Assembly: GCF_000169335.1 (NCBI RefSeq)
Contig: NZ_AAXW01000059.1
Span: 1 to 26,245 of the forward strand
Length of the DNA: 26,245 nt
Origin: Crocosphaera chwakensis CCY0110
GTDB lineage: Bacteria; Cyanobacteriota; Cyanobacteriia; Cyanobacteriales; Microcystaceae
Direction: 5' to 3'
A program made the position numbers and the translations under genes. Below, piece after piece: positions 15,276 to 22,477 of the stretch (within the stretch, counting starts at the first letter, position 1; every line of letters begins with the position of its first letter). The notes below the pieces were generated by a model. That model saw only the letters and a program-made list of their open reading frames with translations, ran no database searches and was not told where the DNA came from.

Positions 15276-15579
15276 AAGTGGTGATTGTAGAACTAAATTT
15301 TATTGGTTGTTAACCTTATTTGAGCAAATAAATGCCTCTAATTTCATCTTCTTAGGGAGTGAATTAAAATCCTCATCAAAGAAACTATTGTCAAGTTTTT
15401 CTACCCCTTAAGAAACAGATTTAGTAGATCACAAAGTCCTAGTTAAGACAACAGTAAAGACCCGAAGATCGGAGCTAGGAAGAAAGTAAATAGTGCAAAA
15501 CAAAAGTAATAATAAGAATGGTTCAAGGCAACAGGCAACAAGAATGATCTACTTAAATTATCTCTGTCATTAGCAATAA
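15276..15579. other. Upstream region of the FAD-Rieske gene
   Basis: About 300 bases with no open frame of interest. It presumably contains the promoter for the minus-strand FAD-Rieske gene and, near 15579, the 3' end of the DUF1206 transcript. Its one notable element is the motif at 15423-15448, which recurs upstream of the TIGR02588 gene. An AG-rich stretch with CAACAGGCAACAAG follows. Confidence 0.5.
15423..15448 (-). promoter_or_regulatory. Shared upstream motif, copy 1 (TCCTAGTTAAGA dyad)
   Basis: The plus strand reads AGTAGATCACAAAGTCCTAG then TTAAGA. The same sequence with four differences, one of them a single inserted base, occurs at 17154-17180. The core TCYTA-GT-TAAGA is an inverted repeat (one mismatch here). 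It lies 148 bases upstream of the FAD-Rieske start. It is a candidate operator or promoter element for a common regulon; a mobile repeat is the alternative. Confidence 0.45.
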
Positions 15580-16419
15580 TTATTTATACCTATGATTAGC
15601 TAACTCTCGCGGTAAACTATCAGGGACATTACTAGCCGGAATTTGTCGATATCTCGCTTGTACAAATAGATAAATAGCATAAGCAATTAATCCCAAAGCA
15701 ACAATACCTAATAGAACTTTTCCATAAGGTTGTCGGGCTAAGGTTTGAAGGACACCATCAAGTCCCTTGGCTTCACTTGGGTCATATTGTCTAGATGCTT
15801 GCAAAAAGAAACCTCCAATAATCAGGAAAATTACTCCTCGCGCTGCAATACCAAATCGACTAATACGAATTATCCATTTTTGTTGATTGGCATCTAGGTC
15901 GATTAGATTGAGTTTACGACGAAATTTAACTTTGTAGGCACTATATAAGCGATATAAACCAACCCCTATGGTTATCACTCCAACAAGAGCTACTAACCAT
16001 CTACCAAAAGGTTGAGCCATCAGTCTAGCTGTCCAATCTGAGGTAGAGTTACTATTTCCTTGGGAGCTACTTGAAGAGTTCGTGACTAAAAGAACCGCTT
16101 GAACTCCTAAAGCTCCATAAATTAAACCACTGAATAAATAACCAATTCGTTTGACGATATTTTTTGAGTCGGTTTTACGACTTTCTGGATCAAAGATAGC
16201 TTCAATCAAACGCCATAAACTATAGCCAAATAGGCCAATGGCGACTAATATTAACAAAAACTGGCCGAAGGGTTGAGTGACTATTGTGCGAAGAGCCCCC
16301 GAACTATCGGTTGTTTTTCCCCCTGAACTAATAGCAACTTGTATGGCTAAAATACCAATTGTCCCGTACACAACCCCTTTGGCTGCATAACCTGCTCTTG
16401 CTAGTTTTTCTACCCACAT
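15580..16419 (-). CDS. DUF1206 membrane protein with three repeated helix pairs
   Basis: A 279-residue integral membrane protein made of three DUF1206 repeats, each a pair of helices. The repeats open with RAGYAAKGVVYGTIG (near residue 7), RIGYLFSGLIYGALG (near 91) and RFGIAARGVIFLIIG (near 187). Each ends in a QPFG or QPYG plus a helix and a Tyr/Arg turn (WRLIEA, YRLYSA). The function of DUF1206 is not established; the family is common in stress-linked gene neighbourhoods of cyanobacteria and actinobacteria. It lies 80 bases downstream of TIGR02588 and about 300 bases upstream of the FAD-Rieske gene, all on the minus strand. Confidence 0.9.
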   Translation of the reverse strand: MWVEKLARAGYAAKGVVYGTIGILAIQVAISSGGKTTDSSGALRTIVTQPFGQFLLILVAIGLFGYSLWRLIEAIFDPESRKTDSKNIVKRIGYLFSGLIYGALGVQAVLLVTNSSSSSQGNSNSTSDWTARLMAQPFGRWLVALVGVITIGVGLYRLYSAYKVKFRRKLNLIDLDANQQKWIIRISRFGIAARGVIFLIIGGFFLQASRQYDPSEAKGLDGVLQTLARQPYGKVLLGIVALGLIAYAIYLFVQARYRQIPASNVPDSLPRELANHRYK

Positions 16420-16499
16420 TTGAGCTTTCTCCTATCTGTAAAAAAATTTCAATTCTCCGAACTCCTAACACCGAACTCAGATTTTTTCTTGATTTTGTT

Positions 16500-16910
16500 C
16501 TAGGGAATTTTATAACCGGTTACCCGAATTTCTAATTCTCCCTTTTGAGGATCATGCGTAAAAATAAATACCCCATTGATAATTTCATCTCGTGACAAAA
16601 AATCAACTTCTTGTTCTGCTATTTGTTCGATAGTTTCGCCAAGGGTTAGCTTACCAATAATACGAACTGATTTGACAGCCTGTTCTCCTTTATTCGTCAC
16701 AGTGAAAGGAACATAGTATTGCTGCTCAACTTGACGAATATCCTGCCCAAAACTAGCAGATAAAATAGGGGGTTTATTGGACTGTGTAAACCAACTATAG
16801 AAAACTAAACTGATGAGGATGGCTAACAAAGCGATCGCAATGCTAAAACTCAGTTTTTCAGGAAAAGAACGACGAGAAAAAGAAGAATCTGAATATCCTT
16901 TATTACTCAT
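16500..16910 (-). CDS. TIGR02588 family single-pass membrane protein
   Basis: A 136-residue protein with a Ser/Arg-rich cytoplasmic N-terminus (SDSSFSRRSFPEK) and one transmembrane helix (about residues 20-42, FSIAIALLAILISLVFYSWF). A small beta-rich outer domain of about 90 residues (YYVPFTVTNKGEQAVKSVRI) looks like an immunoglobulin-type sandwich. It matches the layout of TIGR02588, a family usually encoded beside TIGR02587, which is present four genes downstream. Function is unknown; a partnership with the TIGR02587 membrane protein is inferred from that recurrent linkage. It is the first gene of the minus-strand cluster. The 5' region carries the shared 27-base motif. Confidence 0.72.
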   Translation of the reverse strand: MSNKGYSDSSFSRRSFPEKLSFSIAIALLAILISLVFYSWFTQSNKPPILSASFGQDIRQVEQQYYVPFTVTNKGEQAVKSVRIIGKLTLGETIEQIAEQEVDFLSRDEIINGVFIFTHDPQKGELEIRVTGYKIP

Positions 16911-17431
16911 ATTCGATTTTTATCTAACCCAGAATTAAAAGCCATGAAAGCAGATTTCGCTACGTCTCTGGTTTTTAATATACCAGTAGTCGTATTAATT
17001 TTGTCTGTCTTCATACTTCTTTCTTTTCAAGGTTCTAATCCATGAAAAATTATTTCAAAGTTAATCTATTATTGTGAAACTTAACCAAGGTTGACACATT
17101 CTATTTTCTTTGCTCTCAATTTATTTATCATCTGTCTAGAGAGGGAAAAACTCAGTAGATCATAAATGTCTTAGTTAAGAGTGCAAAGGAACTTCGGAGA
17201 CGAGCGACCTTATTCCCTATTCCGAAGCAGTCCAAACCAGTAACTTTGTTAAGCTGTTGTGCATTTAAACCAGATATTCAAGTTTTTAGTACAAACGCTC
17301 AAACTTTTCTCCCACGCTCCCCTTTCCCTGCTCCCATGCAGTCTCAACTAGCACTTTAAATGATGAATAGCTTATCTAAGGATAAAACCTTTCTGTTAAC
17401 TATTTATTAACTAAACAGAATAATTTTTATT
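16911..17431. other. Long intergenic region upstream of TIGR02588
   Basis: About 520 bases without a credible gene. It carries the shared motif copy at 17154-17180. It likely contains the TIGR02588 promoter and the 3' untranslated end of the metallophosphoesterase transcript. A C-rich patch (CTCCCACGCTCCCCTTTCCCTGCTCCC, about 17310-17336) looks like the low-complexity pyrimidine tracts common in cyanobacterial intergenic DNA. No RNA gene is recognisable. Confidence 0.5.
17154..17180 (-). promoter_or_regulatory. Shared upstream motif, copy 2 (TCTTAGTTAAGA dyad)
   Basis: The second copy of the motif at 15423-15448, with one extra base. Its core TCTTA-GT-TAAGA is a perfect inverted repeat. It lies 244 bases upstream of the TIGR02588 start, on the same strand logic as copy 1. 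A CGGAG occurs downstream of both copies at similar distance (after 20-25 bases). Confidence 0.45.
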
Positions 17432-18523
17432 TTATAAATTAAGAATAGCTTGATTATCAATTAAAGTTGGTGTTCCATCCGCTTTAATAGCACTAAATTC
17501 TTGAAAATAACGGCGAACATCAGGAGGAAATTCAGGAAAATCAAAAATTCCATCCCCTGCTGCAATATCTGACCAAAAATCTCGTAAAGATGGGGCTAAT
17601 TTTTCTGCTTCTTCAATGGATATTTTCAACGGTGATCCTGTCAATAATTTCACCATAAAAGGAAACGAGCGATCGCCTAACCACTGACGAGACATTGTTT
17701 CTAAATTTTCCCACCCCGGCACACTTTTAACTCGATGAGAGGTTACATTAAGGGTTAATGAACCATGAGGCGGTCGTTTCACTTCAATGATACGATATGG
17801 ATGAGGATAACTAACTAATGACCCTGTGGTAATTTCATAGATACCTTGATGATAAGCAATATCTTGAACATGAAGATGACCTGTAAAAATTAATTTGCAG
17901 TCCGCAGACATCAACAGGTTGAGTAATGACGAAGCATTCTTTAACATATACCGTTTTCCCAGTATATGATCATTTTGTCCTGGTAAATGCTCAATAACAT
18001 TATGATGAATCATCACTAAAAGTAATTGATCTTTAACTTGAGGTAATAACTTCTCTAACCAAGTTAATTGTTGCTCATCTAAATAGCCTAACTGTCTTCC
18101 TTCTTCATCGAAGTGATTAGAATTTAGACCAATAATTCTAACCCCTGGTAAGATTTCTTGGGTATAATATAATTGTTGATTTTCATAACCAAAGTGATTA
18201 TAATAACTCGGAAATTGATGCAAACCGATCTTATTTTCTGTTGGATCAATCAGGGGAACGTCATGATTACCCGGAACCACAAAAACAGGAAATGGTAGCG
18301 ACCGTAAGCGTTTAACTAACCAGTTATGGTTATCGGTTTCTCCGTCTTGAGTTAAGTCTCCTGGTAACAAAAGAAAATCTAAGTTAACCTGTTCTAAGTG
18401 ATTTAACACCTTTTCTAATGCAAGAATACTGACTTCTACTAGATGAAAACGGCTAGAATGATGTTGAATCGTGTGGGAAACCGCTATATGGGGATCACTG
18501 ATAATAGCAAAGCGAAAATTCAT
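17432..18523 (-). CDS. Calcineurin-like metallophosphoesterase
   Basis: A 363-residue class III phosphodiesterase-like enzyme with every dimetal-site motif: SDPH (residues 9-12), GDLTQDG (55-61), GNHD (85-88), the IHHN histidine pair and GHLH. The motif set and the SDPH variant resemble CpdA-type cyclic-nucleotide phosphodiesterases, but the substrate (cAMP, phosphoester or other) cannot be decided from sequence. After the catalytic core, about 110 C-terminal residues form an added helical region. I take ATG 18523; a GTG one codon upstream (18526) is also possible. It is divergent from trmB with about 60 bases between the starts, so the two genes share a promoter region. Confidence 0.9.
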   Translation of the reverse strand: MNFRFAIISDPHIAVSHTIQHHSSRFHLVEVSILALEKVLNHLEQVNLDFLLLPGDLTQDGETDNHNWLVKRLRSLPFPVFVVPGNHDVPLIDPTENKIGLHQFPSYYNHFGYENQQLYYTQEILPGVRIIGLNSNHFDEEGRQLGYLDEQQLTWLEKLLPQVKDQLLLVMIHHNVIEHLPGQNDHILGKRYMLKNASSLLNLLMSADCKLIFTGHLHVQDIAYHQGIYEITTGSLVSYPHPYRIIEVKRPPHGSLTLNVTSHRVKSVPGWENLETMSRQWLGDRSFPFMVKLLTGSPLKISIEEAEKLAPSLRDFWSDIAAGDGIFDFPEFPPDVRRYFQEFSAIKADGTPTLIDNQAILNL

Positions 18524-18585
18524 CACAATAAAATTTTTAAGTAAAGCACATCTTTACCATTGAGCATAGATAGGAGAGATTAATT

Positions 18586-19221
18586 TTGGCAAGAGTCCGT
18601 GTCCGTCAACACGTTAACCCTTTAAGTGCAAAATACCGTAACCCTTTAATTATTCCTCAATGGGACGTTATTTACCCTTGTGCCGATCAACCCCTACATT
18701 TAGACGTTGGTTGTGCAAGGGGAAAATTTTTGTTTAATATGGCTTCATTGTATCCCGATACGAATTTTCTGGGGATAGAAATTAGAGAACCTTTAGTGAT
18801 CGAAGCCAATGAACAACGCGATCGCTTACAATTATCAAACTTACATTTCCTCTTTGGCAATATTAATGTTTCTATCGAGTCCTTATTATCGTCATTTCCT
18901 CCGAATACGTTAAATTGTGTTAGTATTCAGTTTCCTGATCCTTGGTTTAAACGCAGCCATAAAAAAAGACGAGTGGTACAACCTGGTTTAGTCAAAGCGA
19001 TCGCTCATTATTTAGTTGATAAGGGATCAGTTTTTTTACAATCTGATATTAAAGAAGTTGCCGAAGAAATGGGAGAGACTTTTTTAGGAAATACTTGTTT
19101 CAAAAAGCAACATCAAGAAACATGGTTAGCAGATAATCCTTTTCCTATTGCGACTCAAAGAGAAATTGCAACGTTTAATAAAAATGAATCGGTTTACCGG
19201 ATGTTAATAATAAAAGCTTAG
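18586..19221 (+). CDS. trmB: tRNA (guanine46-N7)-methyltransferase TrmB
   Basis: A 211-residue enzyme that methylates N7 of G46 in tRNA variable loops using SAM. It contains the SAM motif LDVGCARGKFL (near residue 39), GIEIRE (motif II), and the family hallmark FPDPWFKRSHKKRR with the catalytic/tRNA-binding Asp. The C-terminal ESVYRML closes as in other TrmB proteins. The start is TTG at 18586, the only one that gives the complete N-terminus ARVRVRQHVNPLS seen in cyanobacterial orthologues; an AGGAGAG (18571-18577) provides the ribosome site. The gene is divergent from the metallophosphoesterase. Confidence 0.95.
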   Translation: MARVRVRQHVNPLSAKYRNPLIIPQWDVIYPCADQPLHLDVGCARGKFLFNMASLYPDTNFLGIEIREPLVIEANEQRDRLQLSNLHFLFGNINVSIESLLSSFPPNTLNCVSIQFPDPWFKRSHKKRRVVQPGLVKAIAHYLVDKGSVFLQSDIKEVAEEMGETFLGNTCFKKQHQETWLADNPFPIATQREIATFNKNESVYRMLIIKA

Positions 19222-19337
19222 GCTATGGGATAGAAGGCGAATCTAGCTATAGCGACTAAAAAACCACCAACCGCCGTCACTAATATTCCGATCAATGTCC
19301 AAATTTGTGCCTTGGTCGATCCTTTTAATTCCGTGAC
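19218..19337 (-). pseudogene. Tiny single-helix membrane frame lacking a start codon
   Basis: The minus strand reads VTELKGSTKAQIWTLIGILV followed by TAVGGFLVAIARFAFYPIA and a stop, which overlaps the trmB stop. This is a convincing 39-residue single-pass membrane protein with a charged amphipathic N-terminus. No ATG, GTG or TTG exists between the upstream in-frame TAA and this sequence. The expected start position is adjacent to the hairpin repeat at 19339-19380, which may have replaced the original start. Alternatives are a rare ACG/ATT-type start or a decaying gene. I do not recognise the family. Confidence 0.35.
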
Positions 19338-19338
19338 T

Positions 19339-19380
19339 AATTTTTTGGTGTATTACGCTATGCTAATACACCAAAAAATT
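19339..19380. repeat. Perfect 17-bp-stem hairpin repeat
   Basis: AATTTTTTGGTGTATTA (19339-19355) pairs perfectly with 19364-19380 around an 8-base loop CGCTATGC. The core resembles the GGTGCGTTA-CGC-TAACGCACC palindromes dispersed in cyanobacterial genomes. It can also act as a bidirectional terminator: T6 on the plus strand precedes the stem, and A6 follows it. It separates trmB and the start-less small frame from the secreted-protein gene at 19399. Confidence 0.7.
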
Positions 19381-19398
19381 CACTTTACTATTCCCTAA

Positions 19399-19737
19399 TT
19401 ACAAATCAAGCAGAGGAAAGCGACGGGTAGGACGATCATAGTCTCCGAAATTATAATCTGTATCTTGATAAGCGTCATTAAGTTGTCTGACTCTCGTTTC
19501 ATACAAATCTAAGTCAAAATTGCTAGACTCTAAAGGAGTAGAGGGTTTACGTTCAGGAAACTCACCACCGAGTCCCCAGTTCCAGTCATCGATGGTTCTC
19601 GGTTCAACTCCTGTTAAATCTTCACTAGACGTGGTTGCTAAACTATCAAAATCAGAGGAATTCAGCACCTGAGAAACCGCGTTAGGAGCGATAGAAATCA
19701 GGCTACAAGTAATCAAAATAGAGGGGATAACTTTCAT
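19399..19737 (-). CDS. Small secreted protein of unknown function
   Basis: A 112-residue protein starting at ATG 19737 (MKVIPSILITCSLISIAP), which gives a clean signal peptide with cleavage near NAVSQ. An upstream in-frame start at 19779 would add 14 residues and spoil the signal. The mature part is acidic and Trp/Asp-rich (TIDDWNWGLGGEFPERKPS, YQDTDYNFGDYDRPTRRFPL), with little predicted regular structure. I do not recognise the family. It is transcribed from the same intergenic region as the divergent DUF411 gene, with 331 bases between the starts. The stop is 19 bases from the hairpin repeat. Confidence 0.6.
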   Translation of the reverse strand: MKVIPSILITCSLISIAPNAVSQVLNSSDFDSLATTSSEDLTGVEPRTIDDWNWGLGGEFPERKPSTPLESSNFDLDLYETRVRQLNDAYQDTDYNFGDYDRPTRRFPLLDL

Positions 19738-20068
19738 GGTATTCGGCAAGAATAAGATCGTTGTCTCCCCATGCCACACTTTTGTATTTTAAGTAATAAA
19801 AATCCGAAGGAAAAGTATTTCTTATTAATAATTATAACTGTTGTACCAAGCTATCAAAAAAGCAAAAAATGTTATTTGATAATAATATAACTTTCTTTAC
19901 AAGTTGTTGGATTTTGAAACTATTTGAACTTTCGTTGCTTCGACAGTGTGTAGTAAGTCATAAAAGAAAAGAAAGCGAGTTATCATCAAAGCTAAAGCTT
20001 TAACTACGAACTTACCTACTTACAAGCTAAAATAAAAAAAGATAGACATCTCAAGGAGAGATTTAAGA

Positions 20069-20626
20069 ATGTTTAATGCTTCTTCTAAATGGTTATTACC
20101 AGTGATTGCAGGAGTCGCTGTTATAGGGGTTGCTGGTACAATGTACTTAAACCATTCAACCAATAATAATCAACCTATTCCTCAAGCTTCTAATCAAACG
20201 ATTTTAGCCAGTAATTGGGATACTGTAAACGAATCTTATAATGGAAATATGTCAATGACTGTTTATAGAAGTCCCTCTTGTGGTTGTTGTGGAATTTGGG
20301 TCGACCACGCTAAAAAGCACGGCTTTAAAATTACTGATATTAAAACCGATGATATGGCTAGTATTAAACAAAAACATAATATCAGTTCTGATTTAGAATC
20401 TTGTCATACTGCCATTATTGATGGTTATGTTATGGAAGGTCATATTCCTGCTGATGATATTAAACGGTTTCTGAAAGAAAAACCCGATATGATTGGCTTA
20501 TCTGTTCCAGGAATGCCTATCGGAACCCCAGGAATGGAAGCAGGAGATACAAAACAACCGTTTGCTGTTTTTGCCATTAATAAAGATGGCAGCACACAAG
20601 TCTATAAAGAATACGAGACTTATTAA
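20069..20626 (+). CDS. DUF411 (CopG-like) copper protein
   Basis: A 185-residue protein with an N-terminal signal anchor (residues 8-27, LLPVIAGVAVIGVAGTMYLN) and a thioredoxin-like DUF411 domain from about residue 60. The domain begins MTVYRSPSCGCCGIWVDHAK: the CGCC cluster is the signature redox/metal motif, and further conserved residues are SCHTAI and VEGHIPA (here MEGHIPAD). Family knowledge: DUF411 includes CopG, a periplasmic copper oxidoreductase of copper-resistance loci. A strong AAGGAGAG lies 8-15 bases before the ATG. The multicopper oxidase follows 67 bases downstream on the same strand, so this is a copper-handling pair; regulation by copper is inference. Confidence 0.9.
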   Translation: MFNASSKWLLPVIAGVAVIGVAGTMYLNHSTNNNQPIPQASNQTILASNWDTVNESYNGNMSMTVYRSPSCGCCGIWVDHAKKHGFKITDIKTDDMASIKQKHNISSDLESCHTAIIDGYVMEGHIPADDIKRFLKEKPDMIGLSVPGMPIGTPGMEAGDTKQPFAVFAINKDGSTQVYKEYETY

Positions 20627-20638
20627 AAATTGAAGTTG

Positions 20639-20666
20639 ATAGAGACGTTATCAGAAGCGTCTCTAT
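20639..20666 (+). other. Hairpin between DUF411 and multicopper oxidase
   Basis: A perfect 9-bp stem (ATAGAGACG with CGTCTCTAT) and a 10-base loop begin 12 bases after the DUF411 stop. No T-run follows, so it is probably not a full terminator. It could be a processing or partial-attenuation site that changes the ratio of the two products. Confidence 0.5.
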
Positions 20667-20693
20667 GATAGAAAAAAAAGCTAGGAGTTAATT

Positions 20694-22184
20694 ATGAAAC
20701 CTATCACTCGTCGTAAACTTTTTTTATTAGGAACGTCAACGACGATATTAGCATTAGGAACTCATCAAGTCATCAAAAAACTACAATCTTCTAATAATAA
20801 TTTTTCAAACAAAAGTTATGCACTAAATTCACAAAATATCATTTCTAGTCAAAATGGACTACTCGAAACCACCTTAGAAGCCAGTTATCAAGAAGTTCCG
20901 TTAGGCAATCAAAACGCTTACTTGTTAACATATAATGGTCAAGTTCCTGGCCCTAGATTAGAAGCTAAACCAGGGGATAAAGTTCGTATTCATTTTGTTA
21001 ATAATCTCTCTCAATCAACTAATTTACATTATCATGGGTTACATCTTCCTCCAACAGGAAAAGGAGATAATGTCTTTTTAGAAGTTAAACCAAAAGAAAA
21101 ATTTACTTATGAATTTGACATACCTACTAAACAAACAGGGGGAATTAACTGGTATCATCCTCATTTACATGGGTTAGTGGCAGAACAATTATCGGGAGGG
21201 TTAGCTGGCTTATTTATTATTCGTGATCAGTTGGATGAAATTCCTGAAATTAAAGCAGCTAAAGAAGAATTTTTAGTGTTACAAGATTTTTTTTTAGACG
21301 AGAACGGGAATTTATTACCCTCAAATCAAATGCCATTAATGATGGGGAGAGAAGGAAATGTCATTACAGTTAATGGTGAAGTAAATCCTTCTTTTTCTAT
21401 GCCAGAAAATGGCTTATTAAGATTAAGAATTGTCAATGCTTCAACCTCTCGCTTTTATAATTTGTCTTTAGAAGATCACCCTTTTTACTTAATAGCTAAT
21501 GATGGAACAACCTTAGAACAACCCATAGAACTGTCAGAAATTTTATTAACCCCAGGAGAACGAATAGAAGTCCTAATTAAAGGTGATAAAAACCCCCAAA
21601 GTTATCAGTTAGTTAGTTTACCTTATAATCGGGGTTCTATGGGAATGATGGGAAGAGGAAGAATGGGAGGCGGAATGATGGGAAGAGGACGAGATAATAT
21701 TGAGAATAATGGGCCTATTCCTTTAGCAACCATTAACTATGAAAATTCTGTAAGTCCCTTAAATTTACCTACCGAATTAATGCCGATTTCTCCTTTACCT
21801 AAACCCCAAACAACCAGACAATTTTCTTTAAATCATGGAATGTCTCCAGGGGTAGGAATGGCTTTTTTAATCAATGGAGAAGCCTATCAACCTAATACTG
21901 TACAAACTCAAGTTAAATTGAATACGGTAGAAGAATGGGAAGTCATTAATACTGGAGTTATGGATCATCCTTTTCATGTTCATACGAATAAGTTTCAAGT
22001 TATTAGTCGTAATGGTGTTCCTAACGCTTATCCAACTTGGAAAGACACAATTTTAGTGCGTCGAGGGGAAACAGTTCGTATTCGTATTCCTTTTGAAGAC
22101 TTTACAGGAAAAACAGTCTATCATTGTCATATTTTAGATCACGAAGATTTAGGAATGATGGGAAGTTTATTAATTAATAGTTAA
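20694..22184 (+). CDS. Tat-exported, methionine-rich multicopper oxidase (CueO/CopA-like)
   Basis: A 496-residue enzyme that oxidises substrates (probably Cu(I)) while reducing O2 to water. The N-terminus has a twin-arginine signal (ITRRKLFLLG, RR at residues 6-7). All four copper motifs are present: HYHGLH, WYHPHLHG, HPFHVHTNKF and HCHILDHEDLGMMG, the last with the His/Met pattern for type 1 copper. A loop around residues 314-330 is exceptionally rich in Met, Gly and Arg (SMGMMGRGRMGGGMMGRG). This parallels the Met-rich Cu(I) site of CueO and CotA-like cuprous oxidases. Length is normal. It is paired with the DUF411 gene and probably acts in the periplasm. Confidence 0.94.
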   Translation: MKPITRRKLFLLGTSTTILALGTHQVIKKLQSSNNNFSNKSYALNSQNIISSQNGLLETTLEASYQEVPLGNQNAYLLTYNGQVPGPRLEAKPGDKVRIHFVNNLSQSTNLHYHGLHLPPTGKGDNVFLEVKPKEKFTYEFDIPTKQTGGINWYHPHLHGLVAEQLSGGLAGLFIIRDQLDEIPEIKAAKEEFLVLQDFFLDENGNLLPSNQMPLMMGREGNVITVNGEVNPSFSMPENGLLRLRIVNASTSRFYNLSLEDHPFYLIANDGTTLEQPIELSEILLTPGERIEVLIKGDKNPQSYQLVSLPYNRGSMGMMGRGRMGGGMMGRGRDNIENNGPIPLATINYENSVSPLNLPTELMPISPLPKPQTTRQFSLNHGMSPGVGMAFLINGEAYQPNTVQTQVKLNTVEEWEVINTGVMDHPFHVHTNKFQVISRNGVPNAYPTWKDTILVRRGETVRIRIPFEDFTGKTVYHCHILDHEDLGMMGSLLINS

Positions 22185-22234
22185 TAGTTAATAATTATAT
22201 TAATTATTAATTTGCCTATAGCACTAAGTATTAA

Positions 22235-22304
22235 AGTTAAGACATTTTTTATTCTTTGTTCTTTGTTCCTTGTTCCTTTCTACTAAAACCTGTATGTCTT
22301 AACT
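22235..22304. repeat. 11-bp inverted repeat enclosing a T/C-rich spacer
   Basis: AGTTAAGACAT (22235-22245) and ATGTCTTAACT (22294-22304) are perfect inverted repeats separated by 48 bases. The spacer contains short direct repeats of the type TTCTTTG/TTCCTTG. The layout could be a short palindromic mobile repeat or a structured 3' end of the oxidase transcript. The outer motif overlaps in sequence with TTAAGAC of the shared stress-island element. Confidence 0.4.
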
Positions 22305-22477
22305 ATTATTTTGTAGTTTTATATTGTATTCTCCCGTTTTTTAAGATACATAAGTCAAACTTTTGAATTTATTAATTTTCTGATTGTGAGGTAAGGGGTT
22401 ATGATCGATGGGTGAAAACTGGTTAAATTAGTCTGGTCTAGTTTATAGTATCTGAGAGTGTTAGTCTATCAATTTTC

